Assembly: GCF_022063185.1 (NCBI RefSeq)
Contig: NZ_CP091913.1
Coordinates: 760,501-824,500, forward strand
Source of the DNA: Nostoc sp. UHCC 0870
GTDB lineage: Bacteria; Cyanobacteriota; Cyanobacteriia; Cyanobacteriales; Nostocaceae
Direction: 5' to 3'
Length of the DNA stretch: 64,000 bases
The translations under genes and the position numbers were made by a program. The notes beneath the pieces were generated by a model. That model was given only the letters and a program-made list of their open reading frames with translations. It did not search any database and was not told the DNA's origin. Below, piece by piece: positions 62,252-64,000 of this stretch; position 1 is the stretch's first letter; each line of letters starts with the position of its first letter.

Positions 62252-62893
62252 GGCTATTAGTCATTAGGGACTTCCAGATAAAAAAATATCCAAACTGTAG
62301 GGTGCGTCAGTATAAATAATTTCTGAGTATAGTTAGGTTCTATCGCACTGACGCACCCTACCCAACCATCAATTGCGGATAATTTATTTTTTGGTGTTCC
62401 CTTAGTTCATACTCATTAGTCAACAGTCCATAGCAATAATCTAACGTCAGTTGCGTGAGTTTCAGGGTAATGGCTGGTAATGAGTACGTGAATAATTTCT
62501 GCCGAATTACCAATTAGCAATTAGCAAACCTAGATACCACATCATCTTCACTAGCAACTTGGGTTAACTAATGACTATTGACTAAGGATCAGTTTTGCTT
62601 ATCACTTTACGCTCCAATGATCAATCTCAGTAAATAGATAAGTTTCTTTGACCCAGTTTAGAAAACTTAAATAAATATAGTTTAGCAGCGATCAACAAAC
62701 TAAATATAGTTATCAGCATTCTCAAAAATAGATTGTCTTACCAATATTGGAAATTTTGCAACATTTTTACCTGTGAGTGTAATATACTTGGCTAGGCTGA
62801 GATAAAAACTAAAGGATAATGTTCCTATTAGCTCAAGTCAGCTAAAATAAAATTGATTCAACTACTTCAACCATTGATTTTTGCCCTAAGTTG
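62252..62893. other. 640-bp gap between Rrf2 regulator and cyAbrB gene
   Basis: No gene is seen. It holds the inverted-repeat element at 62296-62361 and A+T-rich DNA that must include the cyAbrB promoter and leader. AATTAGCAATTAGCAA repeats lie near 62512. I found no riboswitch or small RNA that I could support. Confidence 0.5.
62296..62361. repeat. 66-bp element with perfect 14-bp inverted ends
   Basis: GTAGGGTGCGTCAG at 62296-62309 is the exact inverse of CTGACGCACCCTAC at 62348-62361. The inner sequence is A+T-rich. Related GTAGGGTGCGT sequence appears at 52972-53003. It lies 45 bases upstream of the Rrf2 start and may affect its expression. Confidence 0.75.
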
Positions 62894-63307
62894 ATGCCTA
62901 AACAGAAAAAAATTGAACCACTACTCGGTGAAGAACTTCTCAAAAAAGTCAAAGAGCTAGAGAGCCTTAGCAAAGAAGATAAAGCGAAGCAGTGTGGCTA
63001 CTATACCGTTACTAAAAATGGTGTTGAGCGTGTTAATATGATGAAATTCTTGAATGCCCTAATTGATGCTGAAGGCATTCAGCTAGACAGCGCACCCAAT
63101 GCCAATGGACGCGGTGGACGCAGTGCTAGCTATAGAATTAGTGTGCAATCAAATGGTAACTTGTTAATTGGTTCAGCTTACACCAAACAGATGAACCTCA
63201 AACCAGGCGATGAGTTTCTCATTACTTTAGGGAAGAAGCACATTCGTTTGCGACAAGTAGATGAAGATGAAAAGCTAGGTGTGGAAGCTGAAGAAGCTAC
63301 CGCATAA
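62894..63307 (+). CDS. cyAbrB-family transcriptional regulator
   Basis: The 137-residue protein has the cyanobacterial AbrB layout. A conserved N-terminal part contains PLLGEELLKKVKELESLSKE, CGYYTVTKNGVERVNMMKFL and GRGGRSASYRISVQSNGNLL. A C-terminal swapped-hairpin DNA-binding domain follows (IGSAYTKQMNLKPGDEFLIT, LGKKHIRLRQVDED). Such proteins are general regulators of carbon/nitrogen and heterocyst-related genes; CalA of Anabaena is a member. I cannot tell whether this is cyAbrB1 or cyAbrB2. ATG 62894 is used rather than the TTG just before it. Confidence 0.9.
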   Translation: MPKQKKIEPLLGEELLKKVKELESLSKEDKAKQCGYYTVTKNGVERVNMMKFLNALIDAEGIQLDSAPNANGRGGRSASYRISVQSNGNLLIGSAYTKQMNLKPGDEFLITLGKKHIRLRQVDEDEKLGVEAEEATA

Positions 63308-63309
63308 TA

Positions 63310-63435
63310 AATAATCGACAGTCAATAGTGTATAGTCAATAGTCGATAGTCGATAGTCTAAAGCCTCTATAGCAGAGTTGTAGAAGCATTTAATTTAGTC
63401 ATGACTAATAGCTATTGACCAATGACTAATGACTA
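63310..63435. repeat. AGTCAATA/AGTCGATA tandem units
   Basis: The gap between the cyAbrB gene and the convergent CBS gene contains repeats of ATAGTCAATAGTC and ATAGTCGATAGTC type and, further on, GACTAATGACTATTGAC. It is of the short tandem repeat class, non-coding. Confidence 0.65.
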
Positions 63436-64000
63436 TTGACTATTTAATAACCCATAAATTGCTTTACGTGTGAATGCCAATTCACAGGTTAGTGCAATTT
63501 GCTCTCGATCTAACAAACCTAAAATCAGATCATGGTTATCTTGTGCAACCACTGGTAATTGATGCAAACCTCTGAGAGTCATTCGATCAAAAGCCTCAGA
63601 TAAAGGTTCATCATGCCAAGCGTAAAGAATTTCAGTGGTACAGATATCTATGACGGTTTGGCTGGCTAAATTACTCTGACTTTCTGTGGAGGAATTAGAG
63701 TAACTTTGCCATAGAGAAAGGGTACGATTGAGGTCTTCTAGAGAGAGGATACCAACTAATTGTTCGGCTTCATTAATTACTAAAGCACTACGTGTGCGAT
63801 CGCGGGTCATTTCTTTTGCTGCTTCTAACACCCCTAAACTAGCAGGTAGTTTCTTCGGGCAATAAAGCATAGCATCCTCTACTAAAATTTGCTGTAAAAT
63901 TTCTACCTTTTCGTCTTTCAATTCCGCAAGACCAATTTGTTGCAGGTTGGAATTAGAGTTAGCATTTGGTTTGATCCGCTCTACTAACCATACACTCAAA
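63433..64000 (-). CDS. CBS-domain protein, C-terminal part (cut by window end)
   Basis: At least 188 residues are present, ending at 63433; the frame is open to the window end, and the first possible start (TTG at 63997-63999) is weak, so the gene probably continues outside. The visible part holds a CBS-domain pair: VEDAMLYCPKKLPASLGVLE, TRSALVINEAEQLVGILSLE, then CTTEILYAWHDEPLSEAFDR, LRGLHQLPVVAQDNHDLILG and LLDREQI. CBS pairs bind adenine nucleotides and regulate enzymes or channels. The start VWLVERI would fit the end of a channel such as a ClC protein, but that is a guess. Confidence 0.75.
   Translation of the reverse strand, partial: LSVWLVERIKPNANSNSNLQQIGLAELKDEKVEILQQILVEDAMLYCPKKLPASLGVLEAAKEMTRDRTRSALVINEAEQLVGILSLEDLNRTLSLWQSYSNSSTESQSNLASQTVIDICTTEILYAWHDEPLSEAFDRMTLRGLHQLPVVAQDNHDLILGLLDREQIALTCELAFTRKAIYGLLNSQ

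Overview
The window looks like chromosomal DNA of a filamentous, heterocyst-forming cyanobacterium of the Nostoc/Anabaena type. The reasons are dense HIP1 octamers (GCGATCGC), heptanucleotide tandem repeats and small dispersed repeats between genes, a DevBCA-type exporter next to a heterocyst-glycolipid/PUFA-type synthase, and cyanobacterial families such as cyAbrB, DUF3110, DUF1517 and ThiE with an N-terminal extension. The species cannot be named from the sequence alone. I recognised no tRNA, rRNA or CRISPR array.

Layout. 0-10 kb: the 3' end of a sucrose-phosphate synthase gene; a TpsB/ShlB-type outer-membrane transporter gene broken by a complete IS5-like element; a very large TamB-like gene with internal 68-residue repeats. 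10-20 kb: housekeeping genes (DUF3110 protein, murQ, purH, an esterase, a small conserved protein, coaBC) around one unusual gene that fuses a caspase-like protease, a GAF-like region and a c-di-GMP phosphodiesterase (EAL) domain. 20-43 kb: a lipid/polyketide island. DevB, DevC and DevA run leftward. A small gene and then a rightward series encode KS-AT-ACP-ACP, a pseudo-ketoreductase, KR-DH, a PfaB-like KS/AT protein and a PfaD-like enoyl reductase. Beyond this core follow a PapA/condensation-type acyltransferase, a free ACP, an unrecognised protein carrying a TubC-type docking domain, and an extended SDR. 43-52 kb: two small genes, an ADP-ribosylglycohydrolase, class I aldolase, a small secreted protein, an aspartate aminotransferase, an orphan protein, a DUF1517 protein and a GT4 glycosyltransferase. 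53-64 kb: a beta-helix protein, thiE, thiS, moaE, a hybrid histidine kinase coupled to an NTF2-like protein, pyrR, cobD, an Rrf2 regulator, cyAbrB, and a CBS-domain protein cut by the window end.

How it fits together. The island should build a long acyl/polyketide chain iteratively: condensation on KS-AT with tandem ACPs, then KR, DH and ER steps. The chain would be passed to the tail enzymes and the lipid exported by DevBCA. The core resembles the heterocyst glycolipid (hgl) locus. However, hetM/hglB, hetN and hetI are not seen here, and the tail genes are not ones I know from that locus, so this is either a variant hgl locus or a paralogous lipid system.

Three points about the island stand out. 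The first synthase gene ends just after a run of ten A that, if read as nine, fuses it to the next gene. The pseudo-KR and KR coding regions are separated by a dispersed repeat. The docking-domain gene and SDR gene lie between inverted copies of one repeat. Intergenic DNA across the window is rich in MITE-like palindromes and small repeats.
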